NCBI GenBank assembly: GCA_029204225.1
Contig: CM055100.1
Location: 67,164,972-67,228,971 of the forward strand
Origin: Diphasiastrum complanatum
Taxonomy: Eukaryota; Streptophyta; Lycopodiopsida; Lycopodiales; Lycopodiaceae
Direction: 5' to 3'
DNA: 64,000 bases
Translations under genes and position numbers: made by a program
Notes under the pieces: generated by a model
What the model was told of the DNA's origin: nothing
Databases searched by the model: none
The model's input: only the letters and a program-made list of their open reading frames with translations
Shown here: piece by piece, positions 44,935-56,139 of the stretch
How the letters are laid out: each line of letters starts with the position of its first letter
Numbering within the stretch: position 1 is the stretch's first letter

Positions 44935-45110
44935 ACAGCTCATGGGCACTTGATCATGCACTTCATGGCTATGCACTAATTTCGAAGGGCACTGAAAATT
45001 GATAAATGTTCATTGCCCTCAGTTCATGGGCACTTGATCATGCACTTCATGGCTATGCAATATCCAAGGGCAACGAAATTGATAAATGTTCATTGCTCGT
45101 GACACACTGT
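44935..45110 (+). repeat. Two tandem copies of an approximately 80-bp unit
   Basis: CAG(C/T)TCATGGGCACTTGATC, ATGCACTTCATGGCTATGCA and GATAAATGTTCATTGC recur twice in order. If the gene model is right this lies in the intron. Confidence 0.75.
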
Positions 45111-45274
45111 GTGACAATGTAGGCTGCTATAAAGAAAAACTGATTTTGAAATTTTGATTGGGCCACGTGTGCCCTAAAACTTCATCAACGGGCAGCTGAT
45201 AGGTAGTTAAAGGCATGACGGGCAGTTGAACGGGCAAGGGCAACTTCCAAAATTTTCGTGACCTAGAAAGTTTT

Positions 45275-45960
45275 AGAGAGAGAGAGAACTCTACCCATGG
45301 ATCGAGAGAGAGAGAGAAAGAGAGATACCTAGAGAGAGAGAAACCAGCGATAGTTGATCGGGAGAGAGAGAGAGAGAGAGCGAGGAGGAGCAGCAGCATG
45401 ATCGGGAGAGAGAGCGAGCGAGGAGCAACAGGAGGATGGCTGATCCGGAGAGAGAGAGAGAGAGGTTATGAGAGCACAATCTCGAGTGACAGAGGGAGAG
45501 ATGTTCAGGTGTTCATGCAATAGAGAGAGCGAAAGGGAGAATAGAGAGAGAGAGAGAAAAAAACAGCGTGATTGAGAGAGAGTAAGTGGCTGCCTTCCTT
45601 CCTGATCGATACATCAATAAGGAGAGAGGGCTATCTGATCGCTGTGAGGTGGAGGAACGCACATACAATTATTTTTCTACAATTTGTTGGCTCAACTGTG
45701 AGAGAACGTATGCTCTTGAGTGAGAAAGCGAGCGGAGCAGCTGGAGGGGATAGGTGAGAGAGAGAGAGAGAGAGCGCGCAGCAGCAGCTGGAGAGGACAT
45801 GTGAGAGAGAGCGAAGCAGCTGGAGACAGGTGAGAGACAGAAAGAGAGAGCAGAGCAGCTGAGAGGACAGGTGAGAGAGAGAGAGAGAGGGAGAGAGAGG
45901 AAGATATGGTGAGAGAGAGGGAAAAGAGATGGTGAATGAGCGTAGAGAGAGTGGTCCGAG
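45275..45960 (+). repeat. (GA)n-rich microsatellite region
   Basis: Nearly 700 bp of interrupted GAGAGA runs mixed with GCAGCAG and GGAGCAGCTGGAG words. Short Ser/Leu-repeat ORFs on the minus strand here are artefacts of the repeat. Confidence 0.85.
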
Positions 45961-46141
45961 AAAAAGAGAGCTCGCGAGGTTTTTTAAGGGCTTTTTAGGG
46001 TTAGGTTTTCTTTAGGGTTTTTAGAAAGTAAAATAGCATAAAGTGAGGTGAGAATTAGGGATATTGTGTGCTGTGTAGCTGGAAGCGCCCCTGAAAATAC
46101 AAAGGCAGTAGCTTCCAGAGGTCTTTAAGGTTTGTTGAAAC

Positions 46142-46411
46142 TGTTAAAATATATATCATCTAAGTCACAAAATATATACATATATATATATATATATCTA
46201 TACATACATGTGTGTGTGTGTGAACATATCTATATAACATCTAGTTAATATGAAGGGTCGTGGGTCCCCAAACGACACCTTCAGAATGTCGTTCCCTCGT
46301 CTCTCTCATTCGATGTATGGGCTGCGTGCCCTTTGATTCAATATACTGTTTGTAGTTAGTTACAATGGCTCCTCTCTGATCTCTCTCTCATCTGCTAAGC
46401 GATAAACATCA
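46142..46411 (+). repeat. P 5' LTR
   Basis: Begins TGTTAAAATATATATCAT and ends GATAAACATCA. Matches 54214-54445, but has a longer (TA)n(TG)n microsatellite (46159-46222). Confidence 0.9.
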
Positions 46412-46423
46412 TGGTATCAGAGC
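46412..46423 (+). other. Primer-binding site of P
   Basis: TGGTATCAGAGC directly follows the LTR; initiator tRNA-Met type. Confidence 0.92.
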
Positions 46424-47600
46424 CTGCGCTCTGACGCACAGATCCTGACGTGCGCTGACACACGCTATGCCTCTGACACACCTGACGCGTTCCTACGAGG
46501 CATGCATGAATCCTGATCCCTCCTAAACGAACTTGAATCCTGATTCCTGAAGTCAGAAGCGCACATTCTGAGCAAGAGATCTGACGCGCTACTGACGTTC
46601 TGACGCTGTGTCATTGTCATGAAATCCAACTATGAGTTGTAGATGGTCCGGAGTCTCCAGACTCCGCCCTGATGCACACTTGTCACTGAGTCTGTATTTG
46701 CTCTCTAGAGATAATCAAATCATGATATGCACTCTCGTTCATTCATGAGCACCATGCTTTCTTGAATGTTTGTTTCTTTAGTGCACGTTCTTGCTATGGA
46801 CGCGTCACGCGTCACAATGCACATGATTGCCTACACTGCTGCTAGAGCTCACAAAAAAAAAGCTGTTAAGAGGTGGGATCCGTCTGTCATTAGCGGCTTG
46901 TCATAGGAGACAAGAGTTTCTTTCAATGGACGTTATTAGACATTCGTGATTTTCCTGCTTAATATGCCATTATGCGCTTACCTTCATGCTTATTCATGCT
47001 GAGGCTGTTCATGCTTAGCAGTGAGCCTGAAGGGTGCCCTTCGCGACTGATCCTTCTTCAAGACTCCTCCCCTTTTTTTTGTTTTGGCTCTGTTTTTCTC
47101 TGGATCTTTGCAGAGTTCGTTTTCTGGAAGCTATCGATCTCTGCCATTACGATCTGCTTGCATGCAGTAGCATACAGATGATCATGCGGATTGAGAGCCT
47201 TACACTTCACAGAATTCAGGAATCTGCGCTAGATCCTTACTCTCATTCCGTCTTCTTGACGTTTTGGTTTTATTGCTTCACCTGCTTTGTGGAATTGGAG
47301 AAATTGGGAGGAGTACAAATAAGGGTTTGTTTTGCAGGCATCTCTACAGTTGAGAAATAAAGTTAGATCTGAGCAAACGCTAAAAGGCTTGTTAGTAGAC
47401 AGCGCTGAAGCAATAAGGTTTGATCGTTTTGTTGCAAAGGAGAAAGTGATTGAGAAGGAAGAGGTGGCTGTGTTATTAGTTGTACCCAAGTTTTGAAGAT
47501 TGAACAGATTGTTGATCTCCGGAAAGGAAAGAGCGTTACATAAAGAGGATAGCAAGACAAACCAATCTGCGTTGTTTTGTGTGAGGATCGTTTGGCTAAG
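46424..47600 (+). other. P leader, non-coding
   Basis: A 1.2-kb leader rich in CTGACGC words near its start (46430-46610) and otherwise without a convincing frame. It is unusually long for a copia leader, which would fit captured foreign DNA. Confidence 0.5.
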
Positions 47601-47628
47601 TTAGAGATAGAGAGCTTTTGTGGAAAAG

Positions 47629-47812
47629 CATGCCGGACGATTGCATCGACAAGATCCTGGTACGGCTGCCTCTACCCAGCGCCTTAAGAGTGTAATCCTA
47701 GAGAAGTCGGACTGCATTGCATAGTTGTGGCAGCACAGAACATACTATCGTCTTCATCTTTACACTCCAAAGGAATTTTGTGGGCTTCCTTTTCTACATT
47801 GAAGGGCAATAT
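47629..47812 (+). pseudogene. Possible F-box gene fragment captured by P
   Basis: ATG at 47629 opens MPDDCIDKILVRLPLPSALR, which has the spacing and residues of an F-box N-terminus (family form LP.D...EIL.RLP...L.R). The frame stops shortly afterwards, and the region is then split by N3 at 47813. F-box proteins recruit substrates to SCF ubiquitin ligases. The match is about 20 residues by eye only, so this is tentative. Confidence 0.45.
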
Positions 47813-49031
47813 TGTAGCGCAGGCATCTCAAAGGGAGCCGGGAACCACGACTTAGCTTCCCAGCCTTCAACTCTTGCCATCCAAACCCACTTGACATACA
47901 AGCAGCCAACTCGCCAACAACGATCAGACTTAACCAACTTGAAGTTCCGAAAACCAACATTGAGATCCAACCTGGCGCCATGCCAGATCGGGGGTCCCGA
48001 CGTGAGTGACTTCCCTCCAAGCAAGCCGCCCGACATACATCAAACTTAACCAACTCGAAGCTTCGTTACAAACGAGTAACATCCATTCCAAGCAAGCGGT
48101 TTGACTTACATCAGACTTAACCAACTGAAAGCTTCGTCACGAGTGCTGGAAGCCAACCTGGCGCCACGCCAGACTGGACAGCCATAAACAGGTAACATCC
48201 ACCCAAGCAAGCCATCCAACTCAGCCGACAGGTTAGAGCCCGTTCCCCAAGAGCTTAACCCATTCATGTTCATGCAAGGAACACTCAGAACCACAAGCCG
48301 CGACAGATATGGAAACAACCAGTTCCTGGACCAAATGGTCCCGACAGCATACCGTTGGCGCCACGGACCGAATGGTCCCGACGGCATACCGCTGGCGTCC
48401 CGGGATACGACCCTCAGCTATGTGCCAAGTTAAAAATTTTGAAAGCGGCCTTACAACTGGCGCTTTTACCGAACACTGAAACCCAGAAGGTAATCAAAGT
48501 CAGTTTGAGGAAAATCCCACTTTATTGATAAATCTGAGAAGGTTACATTTCAAGTGTGTGACCGACCCTAGTCTCCGGGGCGCTAGCATGCCAAGGCGAG
48601 AGCCATGACAACATTCCAGCAAGGGAGGCTGAGACTTGGTTGGAGCTCGCCCTGAGTCGCAACCCGCACTCCCCTATAGTATTGGTGTGATTCGGCACCC
48701 CCCCCCCCCCCCTCATACCAAGCACTCTACCCAAGCTGGTAAAGCACGTTTTTCTCTCTCTAGGATTTTCTCTTTCTAGAAAGTCATTTTCTCTCTCTAG
48801 ATTTTATTGATCCCCAGGCTTCCTTTAATCATATGCCTAGATCGTGTGAGGTGATTGCACATCGATCTGAGCTCTCTGGACTCCGCTAGAACCGATCAAA
48901 AATTTTCAGCCATAGGAACTTGGCGCCGGCTGGATTCTGGTCACAGTGGCGCCGGGAGCAGCAAGGGCGCTACTGGCGCCGGGGACATAGCTGGCGCCGG
49001 AAATAAAGCTTGTAAAGGTAGCTTTACAACA
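47813..49031 (-). repeat. N3 3' LTR
   Basis: 1219 bp; on the plus strand it starts TGTAGCGC and ends CTTTACAACA. Differs from the other N3 LTR by few substitutions, a roughly 29-bp segment absent from the partner, a longer C run (about 48697-48711) and the composition of the GGCGCC cluster. Confidence 0.92.
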
Positions 49032-50879
49032 TCCACCCCACCTTTATAAAATCTGATGTCCTCATCAGATGTCAGATTAAAGTAAAGGTGTCTCCCAATT
49101 AAAATGACTATACATTTAAGCTACTTGGCACAGTACTCAATTTACTGACCACTTTTTATTAACATTGAAGCTGGCACGCCACAAGTCGGAGGCTCAGCTC
49201 TTTGTACTTGAAAATTACATAACTTGAAAATATATCTTTGTCTGGGAAAAGCGTAGATTTGATATCGCTTTCGTAAAACCCGAGAACCTTATTAACTGGT
49301 GACAAAGGCCTTTCTTTGAAATGTTCGCCCCTGTCGCTTTTGACTTTCGACTTTGGAACTCCTTTGAGCTCCTGATTTGTCCTTGATGCACTGTGTGTTG
49401 AGCTCCCTGAGCTCCAGATTTGTTCAGTTCCGCACAGGTATCAAGGCTCCCTGAGCCGAAGGATTTATCGTTTGATTGCCCACTTTATGGTCCACTCCGT
49501 GCCTTGTTGCTTCTACACCTTGATTTCTCTCCTTGTCCCAGCCTGATCTTGATACTTTTCCATCTTGGCTCTTTAAGGTAGGCAAAGATTGAGTACTCCG
49601 CAATGCACCTCTCACTTAGCTTGAAGTAGCTCTTTGAATCAGCCCAAATGTAACCATTGACCTCGTGGAAAGCCAAAGGGTCGCACCAGTTTGATCCGCA
49701 TCCGAACTATCTCTTCGCGTTTGTTTGAAGCACCATGTCCGTCGCGCAAAACTTGACTTTCACAATTCCATCACTGGTCAGTTGCCTCACAGTCAAAACA
49801 AGAAGTGTACATCGAGCTTGGCTTCAAGTAGCTCTCTTTGAATCAGAAACATGCACCCAGAGTTTGCACTAATCCGATCTCAACGCGAACTGTCCCTTAG
49901 CGTCCGTTCGAAATACCAAGCCTTTCATGCAAGACTCAACTTTCTCAGTTCCTTCATTGATCAGCTGCCTTACACGTAACACAAGCCAGCGTACTCATAT
50001 GTTTCCTCATCATTGCTGGTCCAGAGAAAGCCTATAACAAACTTTCCTTTCCCAACAAAAACTTGTCAACTTATTAGGTCCAAAGTTCGCCAGTCTCCTC
50101 GTGTGAGTATGGCTAGGTCACCTTGAATTTGCCCCCATTTTGATCAACTTTCATTCAAAATTTGCCCCAAGAGAGAGGTGTGTGTGATAGTTCCCCTCCA
50201 CTTAATAAATCAGCTGATCGGACTTAGAGTAGAGTTCTTCGGACAAAAAGCCTTTCCAACACTTTGCTTCCCATCTGCTAAGATTATGGCTCGATCCAAT
50301 TTGTTGCCAATCTCTGAAGAGGATCCTAGTCTTTTCCCCTTTGAGGAAAAACCCAACTGATACTAGATATCACCCATGCTCAGTGAGTTTCAGTTCCGAA
50401 GGTGGCCGTCCCAAAATGACGACCAACTGCTCCATAGAAGATCTCCCCTGAAATTGCCCTTTCCAACTTTTGACTTCCTGCTTGCGTCTGGTGGGCGTTG
50501 TCGCAAATGAAACTAACCCAAAAAACAGGCTAGCCATCCATCCTTTGCAAACATTGAGTCGTTTCGTTGTCGTTCACGTGTGAGTACTTGAACTGCAAAT
50601 CTGCCCCACAGATTCTGTAGTCCTCTTTGTTTGATGGTATCAGCCTTCAAAAGAAAAGGTTCCTTCTCGAGCCATCAGCTCCTTGTATCACAAGCAATCA
50701 TGCAAACCAGGCAAAGCACGAGTACTAAGACTCACCACGAATACATACAAGTAAGACACTCAGGCAGGTTTACTAACAAGTAACAAAGACAAGGTCCCCC
50801 TTTGAGATGGTCCTGCCAACGGACCTTTGCCTGGCCGCGCCCATACAAATCGATCACAGAATCAGCCCACATAGGACAC

Positions 50880-51400
50880 CCCTCCAACCATCCGTGCTTT
50901 CACCATTAAGCAGCACATTGCCTCAGTCACGCCCCACCACTTTTTGGTCGATAGCCCTTATAGCTAAACGATCGGCAGCTATCCTTGAATATACCACCCC
51001 CTGTGGACGCACCCGTGCTTTCACCGTCAGGCAGCACATTGCCTCAGTAACACCCCCACCAAATCTAGTCGATAGCCCTTATAGCTAAACGATCGGCAGC
51101 ATACCCCCCAATCGTGGACGCACCCGTGCTTTCACCGTTAGGCAGCACATTGCCTCAGTAACGCCCCCACCAAATTTGGTCGATAGCCCTTATAGCTAAA
51201 CGAATGGCAGCTATCCTTGAATATACCACCCCCGTGGACGCACCCGTGCTTTCTCCGTTAGGCAGCACATTGCCTCAGTAACGCCCCCACCAAATTTGGT
51301 CGATAGCCCTTATAGCTAAACGAACGATGGCCATCGCGAATATGTCACCCCGCACCCCACAAGGCACAGACCATGCTTACACCGTCCTAATGGCAGCACA
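50880..51400 (-). repeat. Tandem repeats of about 120 bp in N3 interior
   Basis: About four copies of a unit with CCGTGCTTTCACCGT-AGGCAG, CACATTGCCTCAGTAACGCC and CGATAGCCCTTATAGCTAAA, the reverse complement of the N1 array at 6375-6690. N1 and N3 differ in copy number. Confidence 0.88.
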
Positions 51401-51630
51401 TTGCCTCATCTGTCCTACGTGCAGACGGCGCCAGGCCCGAACCGCGGAAACTGACCGTGCTTACACCTCAAGGGCAACACTTTGACTCATCAAGCCCCCG
51501 TCCTGCCAACCACCCCGACCGTGGACGCACCCGTGCTTACACTGTGGGCAGCACCTTGCACAAAAGTTGTCTTGATGAACCCCAAACCGTGGCCATTTCC
51601 GTGAGATTCGCATAGCTGACCGGCCAGTCG

Positions 51631-51642
51631 GCTCTGATACCA
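51631..51642 (-). other. Primer-binding site of N3
   Basis: GCTCTGATACCA on the plus strand, two bases from the 5' LTR; confirms minus orientation. Confidence 0.92.
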
Positions 51643-51644
51643 CA

Positions 51645-52854
51645 TGTAGCGCAGGCATCTCAAAGGGAGCCGGGAACCACGACTTAGCTTCCCAGCCTTC
51701 AACTCTTGCCATCCAAACCCACTTGACATACAAGCAGCCAACTCGCCAACAACGATCAGACTTAACCAATTCCAACCTGGCGCCATGCCAGATCGGGGGT
51801 CCCGATGTGGGTGACTTCCCTTCAAGCAAGCCGCCCGACATACATCAAACTTAACCAACTCGAAGCTTCGTTACAAACGAGTAACATCCATTCCAAGCAA
51901 GCGGTTTGACTTACATCAGACTTAACCAACTGAAAGCTTCGTCACGAGCGCTGGAAGCCAACCTGGCGCCACGCCAGACTGGACAGCCATAAACAGGTAA
52001 CATCCACCCAAGCAAGCCATCCAACTCAGCCGACATGTTAGAGCCCGTTCCCCAAGAGCTTAACCCATTCACGTTCATGCAAGGAACACTCAGAACCACA
52101 AGCCGCGACAGATATGGAAACAACCAGTTCCTGGACCAAATGGTCCCGACAGCATACCGTTGGCGCCACGGACCGAATGGTCCCGACGGCATACCGCTGG
52201 CGTCCCGGGATACGACCCTCAGCTATGTGCCAAGTTAAAAATTTTGAAAGCGGCCTTACAACTGGCGCTTTTACCGAACACTGAAACCCAGAAGGTAATC
52301 AGAGTCAGTTTGAAAAAAATCCCACTTTATTGATAAATCTAAGAAGGTTGCATTTCAAGTGTGTGACCGACCCTAGTCTCCGGGGCGCTAGCATGCCAAG
52401 GCGAGAGCCATGACAACATTCCAGCAAGGTAGGCTGAGACTTGGTTGGAGCTCGCCCTGAGTCGCAACCCGCACTCCCCTATAGTATTGGTGTGATTCGG
52501 CACCCCCCCCTCATACCAAGCACTCTACCCAAGCTGGTAAAGCACGTTTTTCTCTCTCTAGGATTTTCTCTTTCTAGAAAGTCATTTTCTCTCTCTAGAT
52601 TTTATTGATCCCCAAGCTTCCTTTAATCATGCGTAAATCGTGTGAGGTGATTGCACATCGATCTGAGCTCTCTGGACTCCGCTAGAACCAATCAAAGATT
52701 TTCAGCCATAGGAACTTGGCGCCGGCTGGATTCTGGTCACAGTGGCACTGGGAGCGGCGCTGGCGCCTTTGGCGTCGGGAGCAGCAAGAGCGCTGCTGGC
52801 GCCGGGGACATAGCTGGCGCCGGAAGTAAAGCTTGTAAAGGTAGCTTTACAACA
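51645..52854 (-). repeat. N3 5' LTR
   Basis: 1210 bp partner of 47813-49031. Its GGCGCC cluster (about 52717-52820) has an extra GGCGCTGGCGCCTTTGGCGT segment relative to the 3' copy. Confidence 0.92.
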
Positions 52855-52887
52855 AATATGAAGGGAGGGAGAGTGGCTAATAACGCC

Positions 52888-52991
52888 ACATTTAGGGCCT
52901 TGGGTGTCCCTAAATGGAATTGAGGCGAGCCTGGGCCTCACCCTCCCGAGCTCGCCTAAATTCCATTTAAGCCCCCCAGGGCCCTAAATGT
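52888..52991. repeat. 104-bp imperfect inverted repeat (hairpin) inside P
   Basis: ACATTTAGGGCC at 52888-52899 pairs with GGCCCTAAATGT at 52980-52991. Inside, CTAAATGGAATT-AGGCGAG pairs with CTCGCC-TAAATTCCATTTAA. The loop is CCTGGGCCTCACCCTCCCGA. It could be a foldback element or a structured RNA region in the P leader. No flanking duplication is obvious. Confidence 0.75.
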
Positions 52992-53319
52992 AGCACTTTA
53001 CAACACATTGAACTTGTTTGTGGAAGCTGCATTTAAAGTCTAGGGGTGAGATATCAGTCGCTACGTTAAAACTATGTGGATGAGCAACGGAGGCCACTGT
53101 AAAACATTTATAGGCTGTTGAAGAAACTATGATGGTTATTCCCTATTCCATTTTTATTTACTGTGATGATTTCATTTTGTTTTTCATCATGGAAAGCCTG
53201 GTAAAAATGATTAGCAGTAAGGAGGAGCTGTCACTGCAAGAGAGAGGCTTCTGAAGATCAATCTTTAATGTGAGAAACAAATATTTTTCACCAAGGTTGT
53301 CAATAGCAGAGACTCTCAC

Positions 53320-54190
53320 ATCATTGAAAAGTTTGATGGAGAGAATTTTCATGTGTGGAAGCTGAAGATGGAGATGGTTTTGAACGCAATCTTTGGAACA
53401 TTGTTACTGGAGAAGATGAGAAACCTTCCCAAACTGAAGGACTTGATGCATGGCTCCAACGTGACAACAAAGCAAAGGCTACAATACTCCTTACCTTAAA
53501 GGATTCACAGTTGCTTCAGGTGATATCAAAGCGAAGTTGGCAAAGGAGGCCTGAGATACTTTAGCCTCAGCCTATGAGACTAAAAGTGTCACTAATCGTT
53601 TGTACCTGTGCTAAAAGCTGATCACCATGAAGATGGCATAAGGTGACACTATGTTTGTTCATTTCAATAAGTTGCGGGCACTCATTGATCAACTGGCTAT
53701 TGTTGGATCGGTGGTGAGTGATGAAGAAGCTGTCATGATGCTTCTAAACAGTCTTCCAGAGTCGTTTGATCACATGACATCAATACTTGATAGCATTACT
53801 CAACAAATGGATCTGCGTTGCAGTCCATTAGCGGGATACTTCTTCAGGAGGAGTTATGTCGTAAGGATTAATGATGAATCTGGTGACGTTGAGCATGCCC
53901 TCTTTACAAATGGCAAGAAGAAGTTTCACAAGAAACTAAGTTGGAGTAACAATAAAGCTAGTGGAAATATGGGAAGTGCTGAATCGTCAAACAACCAACC
54001 TAACCAGAATGTGAAGAAAAGTTTCAGATGGTACTACTGCAATGCGAAAGGTCATTGGGCATTATATTGTAAAAAACGTGCAGCTGACCTACTCCAGAAA
54101 GGAGAAGACACTGATGAAAATGATCAATATGAAAATAAGCAGTCTGCAAATACTGCTACTACTGAAGAATGCATGAAAAAATTGTTCTAG
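53320..54190 (+). pseudogene. P element copia-type gag with zinc knuckle
   Basis: Starts near 53320 with EKFDGENFHVWKLKMEMVL, the conserved copia gag N-terminus, then shifts frame (53355-53564: LWNIVTGEDEKPSQTEGL, AWLQRDNKAKATILLTL). After a gap it continues at 53651-54190 with MFVHFNKLRALIDQL and MMLLNSLPESFDHM. The knuckle (CNAKGHWALYC) is degenerate: the first Cys pair reads YYC. It ends EECMKKLF and stop, 10 bp before the polypurine tract. Gag packages the RNA; this copy is broken by at least two frame disruptions. Confidence 0.87.
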
Positions 54191-54200
54191 TTATATACTT

Positions 54201-54213
54201 AGATGGAGGAGGA
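54201..54213 (+). other. Polypurine tract of P
   Basis: AGATGGAGGAGGAG-type purine run ending directly at the 3' LTR start TGTTAAAATA. Confidence 0.82.
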
Positions 54214-54445
54214 GTGTTAAAATATATATCATTTAAGTATATATATGTGAACACATCTATATAACATCTAGTTAATATGAAGAGTCGTTGGTCCCCAAAG
54301 GACACATTCAGAATGTAGTTCCCTCGTTTCTCTCATTCGATGTATGGGCTGCATAACCTCATTCATTTTGATTCAACATACTGTTTGTAGTTAGTTACAA
54401 TGGCTTCTCTCTGATGCTTTCTCTTCTGCTATGCGATAAACATCA
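54214..54445 (+). repeat. P 3' LTR
   Basis: 232 bp, matches 46142-46411. The main difference is a shorter TA/TG microsatellite; there are a few substitutions. Confidence 0.9.
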
Positions 54446-54506
54446 GAAACATGTGGAGTTATTCACATAAAATTTTGAAGCAATTACATAAATTTGAAAT
54501 CCTTGC

Positions 54507-55004
54507 CTGCATCGCCCGAAGGTAGTTGAGTACCTCCTTCAAGTCGCTCCGAGACTCCTCCTGAGACTCCTGGATGTGACTCTGAGACTCCCTCATGTCC
54601 TTGATATCTCTCTCACTCTCTAAACAGACACTTAGAGTTACACGGTTCACCGCGGCGTCCACATCGCTTTTAAGATCTCGAACCACATCCCTGGACGTCT
54701 CCAGTTCCTTCCTCTTCTGCTCTGCTCCCAAAACTGATGTTCTGATCAGCGCTTCGGGTAATTTGATCTGCACTGCGTTCAGCTTCGTGACCAACTGTTG
54801 CAAGTGCATCTGAACATCTGGGTTGTTGTATTCCGACAGCCTGTCACGAACAACCCTGGCAGATCTAATGACGTTGGACACAACTTCAATGGTGCTCTGC
54901 AAATCGGCTGAGCACTCAAACCCTTGATTCAGATCGCTTATTATGCTCAAAGCATCTACACCAACAAGTTGTGCAACTACTGCAACGTTGGAGGCCGTAT
55001 TCAT
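54507..55004 (-). CDS. Candidate first coding exon of a host gene, helical protein
   Basis: From the ATG at 55004-55002 the frame runs exactly 166 codons to a possible GC-type donor (ATGCAG/GCAAGG) at 54507. Reading on without splicing, it stays open to 54459. The product begins MNTASNVAVVAQLVGVDALS and contains STIEVVSNVIRSARVVRDRL and LVTKLNAVQIKLPEALI, then a charged region (DVVRDLKSDVDAAVNRV, ESQSHIQESQEESRSDLKEV) with strong helix and coiled-coil character. Helical bundles like this occur at the N-terminus of plant immune and cell-death proteins (HeLo/RPW8-like), but no diagnostic motif is certain. Best non-transposon coding candidate in the window. Confidence 0.6.
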
Positions 55005-55074
55005 GATCTCTGATCTGTAATTCCTGTATCTTGGAGCTAAATATTGATTAAAAGAACAATTGCTTTGCTGCAAA

Positions 55075-55420
55075 CTTCAAATCCACTGCACCAACCAAAC
55101 TAACTCGAATCAGAATATGCTCAAATGGCCAAAACCCCATCCTTTACCTTTTAAGGCGTATTAATAGATCGATGATCGGTGGCAATGCCAAGTCAATGGG
55201 GTTAAACATTTCAACAATTTCTTAAGATCTGCCTGCCGTATTCATAACGTCAACCAATGTCCGGGGCGAGGAAGTTGGAACTCTGTGAAACAATTGGCCC
55301 AGACGTGTCATCATGACTTTCAATTAATACCCCTCTTACGTTTATTTCTTGAAAAAATTGATCATGTACAAGCAAAATGAATCACAATTTTTGATCAAAG
55401 CCTAAAGGGTATACATACAT

Positions 55421-55465
<45 letters not shown>

Positions 55466-55850
55466 CAATTGATCATGTACAATGAATCACTATTTATGAT
55501 AAAAGGGTATATCTCAACAAGTAAAAGGCATGGCTTATTATGGCATTTTTCACATGCATATAAAATGCATAATGAGGCACACTTGTGACCTCCCTATCTA
55601 CCCATTATGAGTTTTCATAATGGGTCGCACAAATCTCATTTAGGCTCAATACTAAATACGTGTTATTAGCAGGGGTGGCTGATTCCTCGTTAAAATGAGG
55701 CCGCTTAATTAAACAAGTTGAAGGGTGGCCTTCACAAATGAAGGGGACACATATATTCCAGCTGCATTCATAGGTGTAGAATGATTTCAGAACTTGATCG
55801 TTCTTGGACGCTGAACCATTTCAAGAACGATTGTGTGCTATGCAAAGATC
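55075..55850. other. Unassigned AT-rich region
   Basis: Upstream side of the candidate host gene. It holds an (AC)n(TA)n microsatellite at 55420-55458 and otherwise no recognisable feature. A promoter for the minus-strand gene would be expected here, but I cannot point to one. Confidence 0.4.
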
Positions 55851-55865
55851 AAGGCCATGCAATCT

Positions 55866-56132
55866 AATGAAATTCCTGAGATTTTCACATACTTTGAAAG
55901 GGCATAAGCAAAAATGAGGAAAAAATGGTTATGATCAGCATTTTCGTGGCAATTGTGAACTATACAAAGATCAAGGCCTTGCAATCTATTGAAATTCCTG
56001 AGATATTCACACAATCCATTAAAATTCTTGAGATTTTCACACAATCTACTAAAATTTCTGAGATTTTCACACAATCCACTGAAATTCCTAAGATTTTCAA
56101 ACAATCTACTGAAATAATTCTTGAGATTTCCA
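55866..56132 (+). repeat. Tandem array of an approximately 28-bp unit
   Basis: The unit (A/C)AATC-A-TGAAATTCCTGAGATTTTCACA recurs about eight times with substitutions. Both strands are open through it (for example LRNFSGLCENLRNFSRLCEN on the minus strand), so the short frames there are repeat artefacts unless shown otherwise. Confidence 0.85.
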
Positions 56133-56139
56133 CATACTT

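Larger units (their letters stand above)
47813..52854 (-). mobile_element. N3: non-autonomous N-family element inserted in P
   Basis: Minus-strand element with 3' LTR 47813-49031, 5' LTR 51645-52854, primer-binding site 51631-51642 and polypurine tract 49032-49045. Flanks AATAT (47808-47812 and 52855-52859) form a perfect 5-bp target duplication. The 2.6-kb interior is non-coding and shorter than in N1. It is the most complete N copy here. Confidence 0.94.
46142..54445 (+). mobile_element. P: non-autonomous Ty1/copia element, gag only
   Basis: 5' LTR 46142-46411, primer-binding site 46412-46423, polypurine tract 54201-54213, 3' LTR 54214-54445, and a perfect 5-bp target duplication GAAAC (46137-46141 and 54446-54450). 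The interior holds a copia gag (53320-54190) ending just before the polypurine tract; protease, integrase, RT and RNase H are absent. The interior also contains a whole N-family element (N3, 47813-52854). Without N3, P is about 3.3 kb. It must use proteins from another copia element. Confidence 0.92.

Noticed and set aside
45127-45520. Ser/Leu-rich minus-strand frames
   Set aside because: Artefacts of interrupted (GA)n sequence; no start context or domain.
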